A stretch of 60,161 nt of DNA, from NCBI RefSeq assembly GCF_030693625.1, contig NZ_JAUYAF010000058.1, forward strand, positions 1 to 60,161. The letters run 5' to 3'. The position numbers and the translations under genes are program-made. Below, in pieces: positions 9,482-18,705 of this stretch. Origin of the DNA: Phenylobacterium sp. (lineage in GTDB: Bacteria > Pseudomonadota > Alphaproteobacteria > Caulobacterales > Caulobacteraceae). How positions within the stretch are numbered: the first letter of the stretch is position 1; each line of letters opens with the position of its first letter. Below the pieces are notes generated by a model. That model did not search any database. It had not been told where the DNA came from and worked only from the letters and a program-made list of their open reading frames with translations.

Positions 9482-10243
9482 GTGACGCAACATTTTCCGA
9501 CCCGACAGCTCAGGTTCTTCCTGACGGCGCCGAGCCCCTGCCCCTATCTGCCGGAACGTCATGAGCGCAAGGTCTTCGCTCACCTGCCCCTGTCGGACGG
9601 CGCCACGGTCAACGACTCCCTGACCCAGGTGGGCTTCCGCCGCTCCCAGAACATCGCCTATCGCCCCGCTTGTGAGTCCTGCTCGGCCTGCGTCTCGGCC
9701 CGGATCCCGGCCGTGGACTACGTGTTCTCGCGTTCGGAGCGCAAGACCCTGGCCCGCAACGAGGACATCGAGCGCCACCTGGTGGAGGCCGAGGCCACCA
9801 TGGAGCAGTTCGACCTGCTCCGGCGCTACCTGCTGACCCGGCACGCCGACGGCGGCATGGCCGAGATGACCTGGCCCGACTACGTGGCCATGGTCGAGGA
9901 CACCGCGGTCCGCACCCACATCATCGAGTATCGCCTGCGCTCCAGGGATGGCGGCCCCGGCGACCTGGTGGCCTGCGCTCTCGTCGACCTGATGAGCGAC
10001 GGTCTCTCCCTGGTGTACAGCTTCTACGATCCCACCGTGACCCGGCGCAGCCTGGGCTCCTTCGTGATCCTGGACCACGTGGTCCAGGCCGGCCTCACCG
10101 GCATGCCCTACGTCTATCTCGGCTACTGGGTCCGAGGCTCGGAGAAGATGGACTACAAGGTCCGCTTCTCCCCCATAGAGCTGCTTCGCCCCGAGGGCTG
10201 GCGCCTGATATCCGCCCGCGACCGGGTCGCCGAGGCGATCTGA
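9482..10243 (+). CDS. bpt: Aspartate/glutamate leucyltransferase (Bpt)
   Basis: Transfers leucine from Leu-tRNA to proteins with N-terminal Asp or Glu, marking them for ClpAP in the bacterial N-degron pathway. 253 residues, full length. The ATE/Bpt hallmarks are visible: an N-terminal Cys region (SPCPYLPERHERKVF and ACESCSACVSARI), SFYDP near 182-186, and the C-terminal YLGYWVRGSEKMDYK. The start is GTG 9482. The gene stands alone, followed by a strong hairpin before a convergent receptor gene. Confidence 0.93.
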   Translation: MTQHFPTRQLRFFLTAPSPCPYLPERHERKVFAHLPLSDGATVNDSLTQVGFRRSQNIAYRPACESCSACVSARIPAVDYVFSRSERKTLARNEDIERHLVEAEATMEQFDLLRRYLLTRHADGGMAEMTWPDYVAMVEDTAVRTHIIEYRLRSRDGGPGDLVACALVDLMSDGLSLVYSFYDPTVTRRSLGSFVILDHVVQAGLTGMPYVYLGYWVRGSEKMDYKVRFSPIELLRPEGWRLISARDRVAEAI

Positions 10244-10280
10244 CCTGCTGGCTTCGGGCGCGCTGCGCCGGCAAGTTCGA

Positions 10281-10308
10281 CGCCGCCGTGGGATGAGCCA
10301 CGGCGGCG
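10281..10308. terminator. Bidirectional terminator-like hairpin between bpt and TonB receptor
   Basis: An 11-bp perfect stem (CGCCGCCGTGG 10281-10291 with CCACGGCGGCG 10298-10308) closes a 6-base loop. It sits in the 72-base gap between two convergent genes. There is no U-tract, so it may act as a Rho-assisted or blocking structure. Confidence 0.65.
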
Positions 10309-10315
10309 CGTACGC

Positions 10316-12610
10316 CTAGAACTCCGCTGAGATCGTGAACTGGATGGTCCGCCGGGGCCCCGGCCGGAAGCTCGCAGGCGTGTTGGTCGTGGTGTTGACC
10401 GTGCCCAGGTAGTCCTCGTCCAGGATGTTGTCGATATTGACCCGGGCCTTGATCTGCTCGAACGGCCCGGCCCCGAACCCGTCGCCCAGATCGACATAGG
10501 CGTTGTAGATCGTGTAGCCGTCGGTCTTCTCGCTGTTCACGAAGTTGGTGAAGCGCGAGCTGATGTGACGCGCCGAGATGTTGATCACAGCGCCCTCCAC
10601 CGGCTCGAGGGTGACACCGCCGGTCCACAGCCATTCGGGGAAGTCAGGGACCCGCTTGCCGGCGATGGCGAAGGTGGCGAAGTTGTCCTGGAACTCGGCG
10701 ATATTGTAGCTGAGGTTGGTGTTGAAATAGACCTTCCCGCCCAGGAACTCCGGCTTCCACTGTCCGCTGAACTCCGCGCCGTGGGCTTCCACGCCGCCGA
10801 CGTTCTGGAAGAAGGTCTCGGTGGTCGTTGACCCTGGCACCACTGAGGCGAAGGACTGCAGCCGGTTCTCGAAGGTCGTCTTGTAGGCCACGATCGAGGC
10901 GTTGAAGGTCGGGCGGTTGGCGCGGTAGCCGATCTCCCAGTTCTTGGAGGTCTCGGCCTCCGGTCCCGGCGCCAGCGGACTGGCGGCCGAAAAGATGTCG
11001 TCGGCGCCGCGAGGCAGGGCCATGTTCTCCGAGTAGGACGCGAAGATCTGGTCGCGGCCGTTGACGTCCAGCACCGCGCCTACCTGCGGCAGGAAGTTGT
11101 CCTCCCAGGTCTTGGAGACCGAGGGCTGGCGGCGCGCGATGAAGTCGGCCGGATTGCGGTAGCCCGCGATGTTGTAGTCGACGCTCAGGCTCTTGAAACC
11201 CAGGTCGATCTTCAGCCGGTCGTCGAGCAGGCCGATAGTGTCCTTCAGGAAGAACTCCACGGTGTCACGGGTCGAGACGTAGTTGCGCTGCAGGTGGACC
11301 GGCTGGCTCAGCAGCGGCGCGCCATCCGGGCTGCCGCCCACCTGGTTATAGCGCTGCTGGGTGCGGTGATAATCGTCGTTCTCCACCCAGACGCCGCCGG
11401 AGATGTCGTGGTTGGCGATGCTCCAGGTCAGCTTTCCGGTCGCCCCCTGTCGCGTCCCGTCCACCGTCGACAGGCCGTACTGCAGGCCCAGGGGCGCGAA
11501 CAGCCCAGGCACGATCAGCCGTTCGGCGTTGTAGTTGGTGAGTGAAGTCGCATAGGCCTCCGGCGAAACGCCATAGCCCTCCTTGGACTCGTAGTAGGCC
11601 CCAACTGTCAGCTTCAGGCTCTCGCCGATCGGGGTGTCGTAGGTCAGGCCGTAGAGGTGGTCCTGCCGGCTGTTGATGGCCTGCTTGTAGTACTGGTTAT
11701 AGGCGGTGTTGGAGTAGGTGATCCCCGCCGCCGTCACCGGCAGCACCGGCACATAGCCCAGATAGGCGAAGCTGCGCCCCGAGCGACCGAAGATGTCGCC
11801 CGCCGTGCCGGCGTACTGGGCCTTGGTGATCGAGGGCGAGTCGAAGTCGAAATAGTCGTTGTGGACGGTCTGGAAGGTGATGGCGCCCTCGCCCACCTCG
11901 TAACGCAGCTTGGCCTCGTAGTGGGTGCGCTCGATGTCACCCGGCCCGCGCCACAGGTCGCCCTTGATCCACGAGCCGCTCACATAGCCCGAGAGGCCGC
12001 CATGCTCGCCCAGGTCGATGCGGGCGAAGGTGCGGCGCAGGTTGTCGCTGCCGAGGCTCTGGCTCACCACCCCGCCGAATTCCTCATCGGGGACCTGGGT
12101 CAGGTAGCTGACGATGGGGCCGAGGGAGGCGTAGCTGGGCAGGCTGACATCGCCTGAGCCCGCCGAGGCCGTGACCCGCAGCAGGTTCTCGTTGTCGACG
12201 TAACGATAGATCGGGCTGCCGCCGAACTGGTCGCTGCGGCCCATGGGGATGTTGTCCAGCAGGAAGCCGATCTGCTGGAAATTGAAGGCCCGGACCGAGA
12301 CCGAGTTGCCGAACTCGTACATGCCCAGCGCGTCATTGGCCTGCACGTTGAACCCCGGCAGGGACTCCAGCATCTTCAGGCCGGTCACCCCCGCCGGCGC
12401 CGAAAGCAACGCCTCCCGGGTGATGGCGACGGTGGCGGTGGCCTGGTCGGTGCCGATGGCCACCGAGGCCTCCGAGACCCGGCTGCCGGTCACCACCAGC
12501 TCCTCCACGGTCCCCGGCCCCTGGGCCAGCGCCCAGGTCGGCGCGCTCAGGACCGTGGCCACCGCCGCGCCGGACAACAGCGCCGTGCGGCGCAGGTTCA
12601 GAATGTTCAT
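10316..12610 (-). CDS. TonB-dependent outer membrane receptor
   Basis: 764 residues. A signal peptide ends at ALAQ (about 30), followed by EELVVTGSRVSE, the typical start of the plug domain, then a plug with SLPGFNVQAND and SVSVRAFNFQQIGFLLDNIP, and a C-terminal 22-strand barrel ending in the outer-membrane signature phenylalanine (TISAEF). It should import a large or scarce substrate using TonB/ExbBD energy. The substrate cannot be told: no siderophore, haem, cobalamin or sugar utilisation gene is adjacent. It lacks a FecA-type N-terminal signalling domain. GGGGAT precedes the ATG. Confidence 0.92.
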   Translation of the reverse strand: MNILNLRRTALLSGAAVATVLSAPTWALAQGPGTVEELVVTGSRVSEASVAIGTDQATATVAITREALLSAPAGVTGLKMLESLPGFNVQANDALGMYEFGNSVSVRAFNFQQIGFLLDNIPMGRSDQFGGSPIYRYVDNENLLRVTASAGSGDVSLPSYASLGPIVSYLTQVPDEEFGGVVSQSLGSDNLRRTFARIDLGEHGGLSGYVSGSWIKGDLWRGPGDIERTHYEAKLRYEVGEGAITFQTVHNDYFDFDSPSITKAQYAGTAGDIFGRSGRSFAYLGYVPVLPVTAAGITYSNTAYNQYYKQAINSRQDHLYGLTYDTPIGESLKLTVGAYYESKEGYGVSPEAYATSLTNYNAERLIVPGLFAPLGLQYGLSTVDGTRQGATGKLTWSIANHDISGGVWVENDDYHRTQQRYNQVGGSPDGAPLLSQPVHLQRNYVSTRDTVEFFLKDTIGLLDDRLKIDLGFKSLSVDYNIAGYRNPADFIARRQPSVSKTWEDNFLPQVGAVLDVNGRDQIFASYSENMALPRGADDIFSAASPLAPGPEAETSKNWEIGYRANRPTFNASIVAYKTTFENRLQSFASVVPGSTTTETFFQNVGGVEAHGAEFSGQWKPEFLGGKVYFNTNLSYNIAEFQDNFATFAIAGKRVPDFPEWLWTGGVTLEPVEGAVINISARHISSRFTNFVNSEKTDGYTIYNAYVDLGDGFGAGPFEQIKARVNIDNILDEDYLGTVNTTTNTPASFRPGPRRTIQFTISAEF

Positions 12611-12905
12611 CGAGCTATCCCCAGCTCACCGTTCTTGGTGCGGAGGAAAGCTGGCCTACCGTCCCGGCTGAAGACAGCGACAACTGGTCAAGCTCCGCAT
12701 TATGCGGGCGATCGCCGGATCGGCGCGCAGACAGGCAGCTGGCTGCTCCCCAACGCGGCGCCGACCCGCGCCACGCGCGCCCCGCGGCGCCTCCCCTTGC
12801 AGCGACGCACCGTTCATCCCCAACTGCGCGCCCTGTTCACATCGACCCCGTGCGGCGCGGCAGGTAAGGTCGGCCCGTGACCGACACCGCCCCGAGAGAC
12901 GCATA
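12611..12905. other. Divergent intergenic region, TonB receptor / hdaA
   Basis: About 295 bases that must contain promoters for both divergent genes. I see no RNA gene, no obvious operator and no convincing sigma-70 hexamer pair. Open frames here (for example 12635-12880) look like GC-rich noise. Confidence 0.4.
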
Positions 12906-13577
12906 GTGCGACAGCTGCGCCTGAGCCTCAGGCGACCCGTGTCCTACGCGCGCCGCGAATTCAGCCAGGGCCCTTCCAACGCGCAGGCGATCGCGGCCCT
13001 GGATGCCTGGCCGGCATGGCATGGCGGCTGCCTGGTGCTGCTGGGTGCGCCCGGCAGCGGCAAGACCCACCTGGCCCAGGGCTGGGCCGCTCAGTCCCGG
13101 GCTCTGGTCCTGGACCGCGAGGCCACCGACATCGCCGCCGCCAATGGACGTCCGGTCCTGGTGGAGGATGTCGATCAGGGCATGGACGCCGAGACCCTGT
13201 TCCACCTGATCAACATGGCCGGCCACGATGGCGGCAGCCTGCTGCTCACCGCGCGCCTGGCCCCCTCCGCCTGGCCTGCCCAGCTCCCCGACCTACGCTC
13301 GCGTCTGAACGCCCTGCCTGTCGCCCTCATCGAGGAGCCGGACGACCAGGTTCTGGAAGGTGTATTGAGAAAATTCTTCCGAGAGCGGAGCATTCGGCCG
13401 CCCAAGGAGGTTTTCCCTTATCTGCTGCGGCGCATGGAAAGGTCGATCCCCGCGGCCCGCGAGATCGTCAGGAAGCTGGATGAGGCGGCCGACGAGGAAC
13501 AGCGGCCCATATCGCGCGCGCTCGCGCGACAGATCCTTGAAGAGGATACGGACAATCTTGACCTTTTCGATGGATAA
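12906..13577 (+). CDS. hdaA: DnaA regulatory inactivator, HdaA (Hda-like AAA+ protein)
   Basis: 223 residues. With the sliding clamp, Hda proteins stimulate ATP hydrolysis by DnaA after initiation and so prevent re-replication. GTG 12906 puts a beta-clamp-binding motif, QLRLSL, at residues 3-8, exactly where Hda proteins carry it. Walker A is GAPGSGKTHLA (47-57), followed by a DnaA-like body with LPDLRSRLNALPVALI (sensor/arginine region) and a C-terminal lid. The frame is open 68 codons upstream but that part is Arg/Pro-rich and lacks the clamp motif at its end. It lies 63 bases before ppk and is probably co-transcribed. Confidence 0.9.
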   Translation: MRQLRLSLRRPVSYARREFSQGPSNAQAIAALDAWPAWHGGCLVLLGAPGSGKTHLAQGWAAQSRALVLDREATDIAAANGRPVLVEDVDQGMDAETLFHLINMAGHDGGSLLLTARLAPSAWPAQLPDLRSRLNALPVALIEEPDDQVLEGVLRKFFRERSIRPPKEVFPYLLRRMERSIPAAREIVRKLDEAADEEQRPISRALARQILEEDTDNLDLFDG

Positions 13578-13640
13578 CTTGAAGCCTCAAGTCGGTTGGG
13601 TCAGAAGAGGCTCGATCTCCAGCCTCGGGAATGCCCACCG

Positions 13641-15848
13641 ATGACCTATGCTGCGCCCCTGCGATCCGACGGTGTCGAAATCGGGCGCGAACCGCTCACC
13701 CTGGACGCCGAATTGCTGAAGTCGCAAAGCCGGTTCTTCAATCGCGAGCTGTCCTGGCTGGCCTTCAACAAGCGCGTGCTGGGCGAGAGCCAGAACACGC
13801 GGCACCCCCTGCTGGAACGCCTGCGCTTCCTGTCGATCTCGGCCAACAACCTCGACGAGTTCTACATGGTCCGCGTGGCCGGCCTGAAGGCCCAGGTCCG
13901 CGAAGGCGTGCGGGTTGTCAGCCAGGACGGCCTGACCCCGGCCGAGCAGCTTGAACGGGTCAATTCCGAAGCCGCCGACCTCATGGCCGGCCAGCAGACC
14001 CGTTGGCGCGAACTGTGCGTCGAGCTGACCGGCGAGGGTCTGCATGTCGTGGGTCCGCAGGATGTGACCGCCGCCGAGAAGGAAGCCCTCAAGGACACCT
14101 TCGCCAGCCGCCTGTTCCCCGTCTTGACCCCTCTGGCTATCGACCCCGCGCACCCCTTCCCCTTCATTCCGAACCTGGCCTTCTCCCTGGCCCTGAAGCT
14201 GCGGCGCCAGTCGGACGGCCGGCGGCTCTACGCCCTGGTGCCGATCCCGGCGCAGGTGGCGCGGTTCTGGCCCCTGCCGGCGGTTCCATCGCGCCGGCGC
14301 AAGCCCGAGCGGCGGTTCATCTCGCTGGAGAACATGGTCTCCCTATTCCTCGACCATCTGTTCCCCGACTGCGAGATCGAGGCCCAGGGTGTCTTCCGGC
14401 TGATCCGCGACAGCGACATCGAGATCGAGGAAGAGGCCGAGGACCTGATGCGGGAGTTCGAGGCGCGCCTGAAGCAGCGCCGCCTGGGCTCGGTCGTCCG
14501 GGTCGAGATTGAACAGGCGATGCCCGAGGAGCTGCGGGTCTTCATCGTCAGCAACCTGCACGCCCGCGAAGACGACATCCTGATGGTCGACGGCCTGCTG
14601 GGGCTCGACGAACTTTCCCAGCTGATTCCGCCCGACCGCCCCGACCTGAAGTTCAAGGCTTTCGAACCCCGCTTCCCGGAGCGGATCCGCGACCATGCCG
14701 GGGACTGCTTCGCCGCCATCCGCGAGAAGGACATCCTCGTCCACCACCCCTTCGAGAGCTTTGATGTGGTGGTGCAGTTCCTGCGCCAGGCCGCCCGCGA
14801 CCCCAATGTCCTGGCGATCAAGCAGACCCTCTATCGGACCTCGTCCGACAGCCCCATCGTGGCCGCCCTGATCGAGGCCGCCGAGAACGGCAAGAACGTC
14901 ACCGCCCTGGTGGAGATCAAGGCCCGCTTCGACGAAGAGGCGAACCTGAAGTGGGCGCGCGATCTCGAACGCGCCGGGGTCCACGTCGTCTTCGGCTTCG
15001 TGGAGTACAAGACCCACGCCAAGCTCTCGATCGTGGTCCGCAAGGAAGGCGACACCCTGCGCACCTACTGCCACTTCGGCACCGGCAACTACCACCCGAT
15101 CACGGCGCGCATCTATACCGACCTGTCGCTGTTCACCACCGACCCGGCCCTGGCCCGCGATAGCGCCCGGCTGTTCAACTACATCACCGGCTACGCCACG
15201 CCTGACCGGCTGGAGAAGCTCTCCTTTTCGCCGATCACCATGAAGACCGACCTGCTGACCCTGATCGGCCGCGAGGTGAAAAACGCCCGGGCCGGCAAGC
15301 CCTCCGGCATCTGGTGCAAGCTCAACTCCATCGTCGACCCCGTGCTGATCGATGCGCTCTACGAGGCCAGCCAGGCCGGGGTCGCCATCGAGCTGGTGAT
15401 TCGCGGCATCTGCTGCCTGCGCCCCGGTGTGCCGGGCCTGTCGGAGAATATCCGCGTCAAGTCCATCGTCGGCCGCTTCCTGGAGCACTCTCGCATCGTG
15501 GCCTTCGCCAACGGTGCGGCCATGCCCTCGGCGGAGACCCGGGTGTTCATCTCCTCGGCCGACTGGATGCCGCGCAACCTGGACCGCCGGGTGGAGTGCC
15601 TGACGCCGGTGGAAAATCCCACGGTGCACCAGCAGGTACTCCAGCAGATCATGGTCGCCAACCTGAAAGACGAGGCGCAAAGCTGGACGCTGGACGCCGA
15701 GGGCCGCTATACCCGCGATCCTTCGTGGGACCACCCGGGCGCCTTCTCCGCGCACGAGTATTTCATGACCAATCCCAGCCTGTCTGGCCGGGGACAGAAG
15801 GTTAAGGACATGCCGCGCGCGATCGATCATGTGGCCACGCACGGATAG
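13641..15848 (+). CDS. ppk1: Polyphosphate kinase 1
   Basis: Makes polyphosphate from ATP reversibly. 735 residues, normal for PPK1. The N-terminal domain begins [17 protein letters not shown], the classical PPK1 opening; the phospholipase-D-like catalytic core includes [33 protein letters not shown] (catalytic His in THAK) and [16 protein letters not shown]; the C-terminal domain has [19 protein letters not shown] 13641 is chosen because the conserved region starts about 30 residues later; a 15-codon upstream extension is possible. Its last 20 bases overlap ppx, so synthesis and breakdown enzymes are coupled. Confidence 0.96.
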   Translation: MTYAAPLRSDGVEIGREPLTLDAELLKSQSRFFNRELSWLAFNKRVLGESQNTRHPLLERLRFLSISANNLDEFYMVRVAGLKAQVREGVRVVSQDGLTPAEQLERVNSEAADLMAGQQTRWRELCVELTGEGLHVVGPQDVTAAEKEALKDTFASRLFPVLTPLAIDPAHPFPFIPNLAFSLALKLRRQSDGRRLYALVPIPAQVARFWPLPAVPSRRRKPERRFISLENMVSLFLDHLFPDCEIEAQGVFRLIRDSDIEIEEEAEDLMREFEARLKQRRLGSVVRVEIEQAMPEELRVFIVSNLHAREDDILMVDGLLGLDELSQLIPPDRPDLKFKAFEPRFPERIRDHAGDCFAAIREKDILVHHPFESFDVVVQFLRQAARDPNVLAIKQTLYRTSSDSPIVAALIEAAENGKNVTALVEIKARFDEEANLKWARDLERAGVHVVFGFVEYKTHAKLSIVVRKEGDTLRTYCHFGTGNYHPITARIYTDLSLFTTDPALARDSARLFNYITGYATPDRLEKLSFSPITMKTDLLTLIGREVKNARAGKPSGIWCKLNSIVDPVLIDALYEASQAGVAIELVIRGICCLRPGVPGLSENIRVKSIVGRFLEHSRIVAFANGAAMPSAETRVFISSADWMPRNLDRRVECLTPVENPTVHQQVLQQIMVANLKDEAQSWTLDAEGRYTRDPSWDHPGAFSAHEYFMTNPSLSGRGQKVKDMPRAIDHVATHG

Positions 15849-17322
15849 TTCGCCCGGTCGCCAGGCCGCCGTCATCGACCTGGGCTCCAACTCCGTACGT
15901 CTCGTCATCTACCGGCTGGAAGGCCGGGCGATCTGGACCATCTTCAACGAAAAGGCCCTGGCTGGCCTTGGCCGCGACCTGCCGACCACGGGCCGGCTAT
16001 CGCCAGACGGCATAGAGACCGCCATCGCCGCCATGCGCCGCTTCCGCGCGGTGCTGGACGGGCTGCACGCCTCGGAAATCATGGTGGTGGCCACGGCCGC
16101 CGCCCGCGACGCCGTCGATGGCCGGGACTTCCTGGCTCGGGTTCAGGAAGAGACGGGCCTGCAGGTCCGCATCCTGACCGGCGAACAGGAGGCGCGTTAC
16201 GCCGCCCTTGGCGTGATCGCCGGACAGCCCGACGCCAAGGGCGTGGTGGGCGACCTGGGCGGGTCCAGCCTGGAACTGATCCGCCTGCAGGAGGGACGGT
16301 CCGGCGACGGCGTCACCCTGCCCCTGGGCCCCTTCTCCCTCGGCGCCCCACGGCCGCTGGACGTCGACAAGACCCGCAAGCGGATCGACGCGGCCCTGGC
16401 CCCCATGGGGGAGCGCTTCGCCACGTCGCAGTTCCAGGCCGTCGGCGGCGCCTGGCGCAACTTGGCGCTGCTGCACATGATCATGGCCGACTACCCCCTG
16501 CGCGTCGCTCACCAGTATGAGATGACCCGCGCGGACGCCCAGGACGTGGCCCGCTTCGTCAGCCGACAGTCCCGCGGTTCGCTCGAACGTATCCAGGGCC
16601 TGTCGAAGAAGCGTTTCGACACCCTGCCCTATTCGGCCCTGGTCCTGGACGCCCTGATCGAACGGCTGGGGGTCGAGAAGGTCGTGATCTCGGCCTATGG
16701 CCTGCGCGAGGGCCTGCTGCTGGAGGCCATGTCCCCGGAGGAACGCGCGCGAGACCCGCTGATCGAAGGCTGTGAGGCCCTCACCGCCGTTCGCGGCCTT
16801 TCCCAGGACCTGGGCCTCGCCCTGGAGACCTGGCTGACCCGGGCCTTCGCTACCCTGCCGCCGGTGTTCGGCGAGCGCGACGCCGTCCTCACCGCGGCCG
16901 CCTGCCGGCTGGCGGACCTCGGGGCCCGATTGCACCCCGATCACCGGGCCGATCTGGCCTTCGACCAGGTCCTGCGGGCTCCCATCGCCGGCATGACCCA
17001 CGCCGAGCGCGCCTTCCTCGCCTGCGTCGCCTTCGCGCGCCACTCGAGCGCGCCTGTCACGCCCGAGCCCGAGACCGTGGCCAAGGTGCTCTCGCCCGAG
17101 CGCCGCCAGAGGGCCCGCGCCCTGGGGGCCGCCGTCCGCCTGGGCTGCGACCTCTCCGGCCGCAACGCCACCCTGCTGCCCCACGCCAGCCTGGTGATCA
17201 GCGGCGGCCGCCTCACCCTGGGCGCCGAGCCGGACTGGTGCGACATGCTGCTGGGCGAACAGACCGCCAAGCGCGCCACCACCCTGGCCCAGGCGCTGAA
17301 ACTCAAACTCGAAATGGTCTGA
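15829..17322 (+). CDS. ppx: Exopolyphosphatase (Ppx/GppA family)
   Basis: 497 residues, matching the long Ppx/GppA form with a C-terminal HD-like helical part. The ASKHA phosphate-binding motifs are present: [14 protein letters not shown] (about 15-28) and [13 protein letters not shown] (about 139-151). It cleaves terminal phosphate from polyphosphate and possibly pppGpp. The start at ATG 15829 lies inside the ppk1 coding sequence in another frame (20-base overlap). The next gene begins 3 bases after its stop. Confidence 0.94.
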   Translation: MWPRTDSSPGRQAAVIDLGSNSVRLVIYRLEGRAIWTIFNEKALAGLGRDLPTTGRLSPDGIETAIAAMRRFRAVLDGLHASEIMVVATAAARDAVDGRDFLARVQEETGLQVRILTGEQEARYAALGVIAGQPDAKGVVGDLGGSSLELIRLQEGRSGDGVTLPLGPFSLGAPRPLDVDKTRKRIDAALAPMGERFATSQFQAVGGAWRNLALLHMIMADYPLRVAHQYEMTRADAQDVARFVSRQSRGSLERIQGLSKKRFDTLPYSALVLDALIERLGVEKVVISAYGLREGLLLEAMSPEERARDPLIEGCEALTAVRGLSQDLGLALETWLTRAFATLPPVFGERDAVLTAAACRLADLGARLHPDHRADLAFDQVLRAPIAGMTHAERAFLACVAFARHSSAPVTPEPETVAKVLSPERRQRARALGAAVRLGCDLSGRNATLLPHASLVISGGRLTLGAEPDWCDMLLGEQTAKRATTLAQALKLKLEMV

Positions 17323-17325
17323 CCG

Positions 17326-18312
17326 ATGCAGCTGCTGCTCTCCGCCACCGCCTATGAGCGCGTAAAGGCCCGTATCGCCCCCTTCGTCGGCGAGCTGGAC
17401 ATCGTCACCGTGACCGGGCCCGACAGCTTCCAGCGCAACGGCCAGGATATCAGCGTTGAAGAGGTCGATCCCGAGATCGTCTGGACCACACTGGACGCCT
17501 ATGGCGGCGGCCTGCTGCCCACTCTCATGGGCCGCATTCTCAAGGGCTCGAAGACCCAGTGGATGCAGACCTTCAACGCCGGCCTCGACGCGCCCATCTT
17601 CAAATCGGTGATGGCCAAGGGCGTGCGGCTGTCCAAGAGCAACGCCCAGGCCGTGGCCATTGCGGAATACGTCCTTGCCCATGCGCTCGCCCTCATCGCG
17701 CCGATCGCCGCTCAGCGCGACCTGCAGGCGAGGAAAGAGTGGAAGTCGACGCCCTATCGGGAGATCAGCCAGACCCGCTGGACCCTGGTGGGCGCGGGCG
17801 CCATCGGCACGGAGATCGCCCGGCGCGCCAAGGCCTTCGGCGTCCACCTGACCGTCGTGCGCCATAGCGACAAGCCGGCCGAGATGGCCGACGACACCAT
17901 CACCATGGCCGGCCTGCCCCAGGCGTTGCCGCAGAGTGACGTGGTGGTCCTGGCCTGCGCCCTGAACGACGACACCCGCGACATGGCTGACGACGCCTTC
18001 TTCGAGGCCATGAAGCCTGGAGCCATCCTGATCAATATCGGCCGCGGCGGCCTGGTGGACGAGGACGCCCTCAAGCGCGGCCTCGACACCGACAAGCCTG
18101 GCTATGCGGTGCTGGACGTCTTCCAGGTGGAGCCCCTGCCGGCCGACAGCTGGATGTGGGACCACCCCAATGTCCGGATCAGCGCCCACACCTCCAACTC
18201 CGGCCAGGGGACGCCCGCGCGGGGCGACCAACTGTTCGTCGACAATCTGCAACGCTTCCTGGCCGGCGAGCCGCTGATCAACGAAGCCTCGCCCAGCGAG
18301 GTGGGGCTCTAG
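17326..18312 (+). CDS. D-2-hydroxyacid dehydrogenase (NAD-binding) family protein
   Basis: 328 residues. The nucleotide-binding motif GAGAIGTEIARRAKAFG (about 154-170) and the family signature MKPGAILINIGRGGLVDEDAL are clear, and the catalytic Arg/Glu/His set can be placed (NIGRGG, VFQVEPLP, and H in ISAHTSNS). It reduces or oxidises a 2-keto/2-hydroxyacid; the substrate is unknown. It follows ppx by 3 bases, so it appears to be the last gene of an hdaA-ppk1-ppx run. Confidence 0.85.
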   Translation: MQLLLSATAYERVKARIAPFVGELDIVTVTGPDSFQRNGQDISVEEVDPEIVWTTLDAYGGGLLPTLMGRILKGSKTQWMQTFNAGLDAPIFKSVMAKGVRLSKSNAQAVAIAEYVLAHALALIAPIAAQRDLQARKEWKSTPYREISQTRWTLVGAGAIGTEIARRAKAFGVHLTVVRHSDKPAEMADDTITMAGLPQALPQSDVVVLACALNDDTRDMADDAFFEAMKPGAILINIGRGGLVDEDALKRGLDTDKPGYAVLDVFQVEPLPADSWMWDHPNVRISAHTSNSGQGTPARGDQLFVDNLQRFLAGEPLINEASPSEVGL

Positions 18313-18695
18313 AGGTAGGCCAGCAGCCGCGCGACCAACTCCGGTTGCCGGCGGACCCCAGCCTTGGCCATCACGCTCTTGACCTGGTTGCGGACCGTGG
18401 CGACCGCTGCGCCCCGCGCGGCGGCGATATCCCGCAGATTGGCGCCGGTGCAGAGCATGGCGCCAACCGCAGCCTCGGCGGTGGTGAGCCCGAACTCATC
18501 GGCCAACACCCGGGTGACCGCCGCCTGCCGCAGCTCCTGCGCGCCTAGCACGCTTTCGCTCAGGGCCCGCATGATCGGATCGTCGCCATCCAGCGCCAAG
18601 AACAGACGTTCGGCGGCGTCCGGATAGATCTTGCTGTAGGCCGCGACGGCGCCGTCGCCGATAACAAGTTGTCTGAGCCGATCCTTGTCCGCCAT
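18309..18695 (-). CDS. Short LuxR-type HTH transcriptional regulator
   Basis: 128 residues from ATG 18695. The C-terminal half is a LuxR/NarL helix-turn-helix: GLTTAEAAVGAMLCTGANLRD then ATVRNQVKSVMAKAGVRRQPELVARLL. The N-terminal half (about 65 residues) is not a receiver domain, as it lacks the phospho-Asp pattern. The frame extends 40 codons upstream into the esterase gene. Its stop overlaps the dehydrogenase stop by 4 bases, and its start is only 10 bases from the divergent esterase start, so it may regulate that gene. Confidence 0.78.
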   Translation of the reverse strand: MADKDRLRQLVIGDGAVAAYSKIYPDAAERLFLALDGDDPIMRALSESVLGAQELRQAAVTRVLADEFGLTTAEAAVGAMLCTGANLRDIAAARGAAVATVRNQVKSVMAKAGVRRQPELVARLLAYL

Positions 18696-18705
18696 AGTGA
18701 AGCTA

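Noticed and set aside
12635..12880. Short frames in the TonB receptor/hdaA gap
   Set aside because: Arg/Ala-rich GC noise with no ribosome-binding site or homology pattern.
14343..15908. A 521-codon minus-strand open frame opposite ppk1
   Set aside because: Shadow of ppk1; no recognisable domain and no SD.
15997..18252. A 751-codon minus-strand open frame over ppx and the hydroxyacid dehydrogenase
   Set aside because: It is a GC-rich antisense shadow: low-complexity Gly/Gln/His/Asp composition, no motif, lies opposite two well-supported genes.
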